From: Acidobacterium sp.
GTDB taxonomy: Bacteria; Acidobacteriota; Terriglobia; Terriglobales; Acidobacteriaceae
Direction: 5' to 3'
Length of the DNA stretch: 5,433 nucleotides
Assembly (NCBI GenBank): GCA_003152595.1
Contig: PMAM01000295.1
Location: 5,420-10,852, forward strand
Below are positions 5,213 to 5,433 of the stretch, one piece after another (positions within the stretch are counted from its first letter, which is position 1; every line of letters begins with the position of its first letter). Position numbers and translations under genes: made by a program. The notes beneath the pieces were generated by a model. The model made no database searches and was not told where the DNA came from. It was given only the letters and a program-made list of their open reading frames with translations.

Positions 5213-5433
5213 ATGGCAGACAACATTCGCGACACCGTCATCATCGGCTCGGGTTGCGCCGGGCTCACCGCCGCTATCTACACAGCACGCGCCAACCTCC
5301 ATCCGCTGGTGATCGAGGGGCATGAGCCCGGCGGGCAACTGTCGATCACGACCCTGGTGGAGAACTTTCCTGGCTGGCCGGAAGGCATCCAGGGTCCGGA
5401 GCTGATCGAGAACATGCGCAAGCAGGCCTCGCG
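5213..5433 (+). CDS. trxB: Thioredoxin reductase (NADPH), N-terminal part, cut by window edge
   Basis: The window shows 73 codons from the ATG at 5213, still open at the edge. The product is the FAD enzyme that passes electrons from NADPH to thioredoxin, keeping cytoplasmic thiols reduced. The N-terminal FAD-binding Rossmann motif is DTVIIGSGCAGLTAAIYTARA at 7-27 (GxGxxG at 12-17), followed by LVIEG at 32-36, GGQL at 40-43 (flavin contact) and VENFPGWPEGIQGPEL at 49-64, all in the order and spacing of bacterial TrxB. The redox CxxC (near residue 135-140 in the family) and the NADPH domain lie outside the window, so a close relative such as a ferredoxin/flavodoxin-NADP reductase of the TrxR type cannot be fully excluded. 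Position 15 is Cys where E. coli TrxB has Pro. The gene is divergent from the broken secreted-protein gene, and its upstream region is rich in inverted and direct repeats. Confidence 0.93.
   Translation, partial: MADNIRDTVIIGSGCAGLTAAIYTARANLHPLVIEGHEPGGQLSITTLVENFPGWPEGIQGPELIENMRKQAS

Noticed and set aside
1..5433. CRISPR array, insertion sequence, tRNA or rRNA gene, toxin-antitoxin or defence cassette
   Set aside because: I found no regularly repeated long units, no transposase motif or terminal repeats, no cloverleaf-like segment, and no small gene pair. All of the larger coding frames are accounted for.

Overview
This 5.4 kb, GC-rich window holds two intact-looking housekeeping-type genes, the start of a secreted esterase gene, and one large secreted multidomain gene that is broken. 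The architecture of the broken gene (signal peptide, degenerate matrixin-like zincin, carboxypeptidase-regulatory-like domain, a domain with an 'LADLRGDGRPD' motif, IPT/TIG domain, then Ig-like repeats) together with a type B carboxylesterase suggests an Acidobacteriota genome, possibly a Solibacter/Bryobacterales relative. That placement is inferred from remembered family resemblance, not from a search.

Layout. Positions 1-617 (minus) encode the N-terminal 205 residues of an exported carboxylesterase/lipase, cut by the window edge. Positions 666-1967 (minus) encode diaminopimelate decarboxylase (lysA), starting at TTG. The 48 bp between them contain a hairpin that abuts the esterase ribosome binding site. 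Positions 2059-4988 (minus) are one ~976-codon gene in three pieces: a one-base frameshift near 3577-3587 and an in-frame TAG at 3259-3261. A perfect 12-bp hairpin lies directly 5' of the frameshift in the transcript. The N-terminal piece has a matrixin-like fold signature, but all the HExxHxxGxxH metal and catalytic residues are replaced, so even the intact ancestor was probably not a protease. Positions 4989-5212 are the only divergent intergenic region. It carries a strong nested inverted repeat, a second small hairpin, four regularly spaced TTCAG pentamers and a TACAAT -10-like box. Positions 5213-5433 (plus) begin thioredoxin reductase (trxB), cut by the right edge.

How the genes relate. 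lysA and the esterase could be co-transcribed (same strand, 48 bp apart, no terminator-like T-run). The broken gene lies upstream on the same strand, separated from lysA by 91 bp. trxB is divergent. No shared pathway links them: lysine/peptidoglycan precursor synthesis, a secreted hydrolase, a cell-surface or secreted protein, and thiol redox. I see no RNA gene, mobile element, CRISPR array or defence system. The points most worth checking are the inactivated zincin domain, the double lesion next to a perfect hairpin, and the palindromic region upstream of trxB.
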